DNA of 64,000 nucleotides. Origin: Enterobacter pseudoroggenkampii. GTDB taxonomy: Bacteria > Pseudomonadota > Gammaproteobacteria > Enterobacterales > Enterobacteriaceae. Below the pieces are notes generated by a model. It did no database searches, was not told where the DNA came from, and saw nothing but the letters and a program-made list of their open reading frames with translations. A program made the position numbers and the translations under genes. Location: contig NZ_JAPMLV010000006.1 in assembly GCF_026420145.1 (NCBI RefSeq), forward strand, positions 1-64,000, given 5' to 3'. Positions 62,733 to 64,000 of this stretch are shown here, piece by piece (position 1 is the first letter of the stretch; every line of letters begins with the position of its first letter).

Positions 62733-64000
62733 TTCTGTTTCTCCCAATATTCCATCCCACCTTTCGGTTTAAACATTGTCTTCGGTACTCCATCCTTAGT
62801 CTTTACGGAGAAAGTATTTGTCGCTGGATGATAGTACATCACATCGCCATTCTGTCGGACCTTCGTTAAAGTCCCTGCGGGAGGTGTTCGAACAAAATCA
62901 TGAGTAGCATTAACGTACTCCTTCGAGTTGTTGAAAGAATTATCCTCAAACTCATGTCCATGCTTCACCCAGTGACCGTAGGCATTCTCGACTGGTTCAG
63001 ACGTTTTGGTTTTTGTCCAGATAGGATCATTTGGGTTCTTGCTGAGGTAGACATAAATCGGGTCAAACGTCCCTGTAGGATGTACAAGAATATAATCCCT
63101 GAATGGACGTTCTCCCGGTGCAGGTGTTTCCGTTGACCACGGACTATTGATCTCACTTTCTGGATAAACCAGCACGTTCGGCGGAATGTAGACGTTATCC
63201 TGATTGCCGGTGTTGGAAGGTGAAGCATATCCCGGATCGTCAGGCGTCCAGACGATTGTCGGCTTGTTTGCGCCATCTTCCCAGAATTCGTAATTTCCGG
63301 TAGTGGTGTTCTTCTGAAGCATACGCACCGGAACTTTATCCTGTCCGCCTCTGGCGCTAACGTGGAAACCTTTCGGTCTCATGGTGCCGTACTGGTCAGC
63401 CTCCCAGCGAAAACGGACCCGGGTCGGAACATCTTCTTTATTTCGTGCGGCCTGCTCAAGACGCATCCTGTCGATATAGTCCTGCTCACCACTGTTGAGT
63501 TTTGGTGAGTAGAACATACCAAACAGAAAAACAGTTGTGGGATTGGGGGCTATCCAGCGACCAGCCGTAGAAAGGTTGCCGCCGATCTTCTGCAATGCCG
63601 CATATCCGGCTTCGATTGCTGCGCCTGGCGCAATTCCGGTAGTTGTCGCTGCTCTTGCTGTCGCCATTCCCGCTGTCGCAGCGGCTTTAGTTGTGTCAGA
63701 GGAACTGAAAAGGCGCTTATACCACGGGCGATTATCTTCCGGCAGCGGTGTTGGTTCGGCTGGTTTGTGCTTCTTTGCTGCCTGTGCGTGTTGAACAGGT
63801 TCTTCTTCTGGTTGTTCTGCTTGCGGTGTTGCACGGTAATAGCCAGCATGACCGAAGTTATCAATGGATTCCTGATCGGTTCCTGCTTCAGTGCAGCCAT
63901 CTCCTCGCAGACAGGATTTTGCAAAAACGGGTAGAGCACTCAGCGCTGCGGCAGCGGCAATAGCTTTGTTAATAGGCCATTCGGCAGCCCGCTTTTGATG
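62729..64000 (-). CDS. S-type pyocin-domain toxin, C-terminal part (cut by window edge)
   Basis: The frame is open from the stop at 62729 to the right edge (423 visible residues), so the internal ATG at 63667 is not the start. Visible parts: an Ala-rich hydrophobic stretch near the edge; a Pro/Glu/Lys-rich linker to about residue 95 with RPWYKRLFSS; an S-type pyocin domain (about 160-300; DVPTRVRFRWEADQYGTMRPKGFHVS, PFRDYILVHPTGTFDPIYVYLS); and a C-terminal toxin (about 320-423) with YGHWVKHGHEFED and TLTKVRQNGDVMYYHPATNTFSVKTKDG. The toxin resembles small RNases of the EndoU/colicin D/RelE-like (BECR) group. The missing N-terminus decides whether it is a bacteriocin or a PAAR-type T6SS effector. 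Confidence 0.8.
   Translation of the reverse strand, partial: HQKRAAEWPINKAIAAAAALSALPVFAKSCLRGDGCTEAGTDQESIDNFGHAGYYRATPQAEQPEEEPVQHAQAAKKHKPAEPTPLPEDNRPWYKRLFSSSDTTKAAATAGMATARAATTTGIAPGAAIEAGYAALQKIGGNLSTAGRWIAPNPTTVFLFGMFYSPKLNSGEQDYIDRMRLEQAARNKEDVPTRVRFRWEADQYGTMRPKGFHVSARGGQDKVPVRMLQKNTTTGNYEFWEDGANKPTIVWTPDDPGYASPSNTGNQDNVYIPPNVLVYPESEINSPWSTETPAPGERPFRDYILVHPTGTFDPIYVYLSKNPNDPIWTKTKTSEPVENAYGHWVKHGHEFEDNSFNNSKEYVNATHDFVRTPPAGTLTKVRQNGDVMYYHPATNTFSVKTKDGVPKTMFKPKGGMEYWEKQK

Noticed and set aside
63550..63939. 129-codon minus-strand ORF overlapping the toxin gene
   Set aside because: It is in another frame; the toxin frame is open through the whole interval to the window edge.

Overview
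The window is chromosomal DNA from an Enterobacteriaceae member close to Enterobacter (E. cloacae complex or a near relative). Gene order across most of it follows the E. coli K-12 yqjH-aer-patA ... fadH-rlmG-ygjP-ygjR-alx-sstT-uxaAC-exuTR-yqjA-mzrA-yqjCDEK-yqjFG-yhaH-yhaJK-cyuAP-tdc block. Protein sequences are close to the E. coli orthologues but diverged, and lineage-specific segments are inserted. The species cannot be fixed from the sequence alone.

Layout. (1) 1-9.8 kb: a reduced P2/186-type prophage, mostly minus strand. It keeps the tail fibre (cut by the window edge), baseplate I-J-W-V, tail protein R, a full lysis set (holin, SAR endolysin, Rz/Rz1), tail protein X, an SOS-controlled Tum anti-repressor, the replication protein A, small early genes and the CI repressor. 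Missing between genes that are normally separated are the capsid/packaging block (Q-P-O-N-M-L with cos), tail gene S, apl/cII, and the integrase. The remaining ORFs are intact and overlap tightly, so this looks like an SOS-switchable headless tail-plus-lysis cassette (tailocin-like) or an early stage of prophage decay. (2) 9.9-12.1 kb: an AT-rich orphan type VI secretion island with hcp, a Tlde1-type cell-wall effector, its overlapping immunity gene, and a second immunity-like gene preceded by a 38-codon remnant. (3) 12.2-20.1 kb: a J-domain-like coiled-coil protein, yqjH/yqjI iron-nickel genes, an MCP, aer (both chemoreceptors with sigma-28 promoters) and patA with a sigma-54 promoter. (4) 20.1-22.3 kb: an uncharacterised regulator / B3-B4 protein / DHDPS-family trio. 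(5) 22.3-30.9 kb: the complete AI-2 locus lsrKR-lsrACDBFG with two matching LsrR operators. (6) 31-54.6 kb: core metabolic and membrane genes: fatty-acid oxidation (fadH), rRNA methylation (rlmG), the alx manganese/pH riboswitch gene, serine/threonine uptake (sstT), hexuronate use (uxaAC, exuTR), the yqj membrane cluster, and cysteine catabolism (cyuAP). (7) 54.8-61.7 kb: tdcABCDE for anaerobic threonine/serine breakdown, ending at tdcE without tdcF/tdcG. (8) 61.7-64 kb: the tdc promoter region, an rnpB-like terminator plus 3'-end remnant, then foreign DNA with a 5'-truncated (by the window) S-type pyocin-domain toxin and an overlapping CPCC-type immunity candidate.

Competition is the recurring accessory theme: a tail/lysis cassette, an Hcp effector module and a pyocin-domain toxin lie on either side of core metabolism. 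Dispersed palindromic repeats (a CCCTCACCC...GGGAGAGGG family and classical REP elements) sit in intergenic gaps, twice fused to a terminator as an approximately 80 bp composite.
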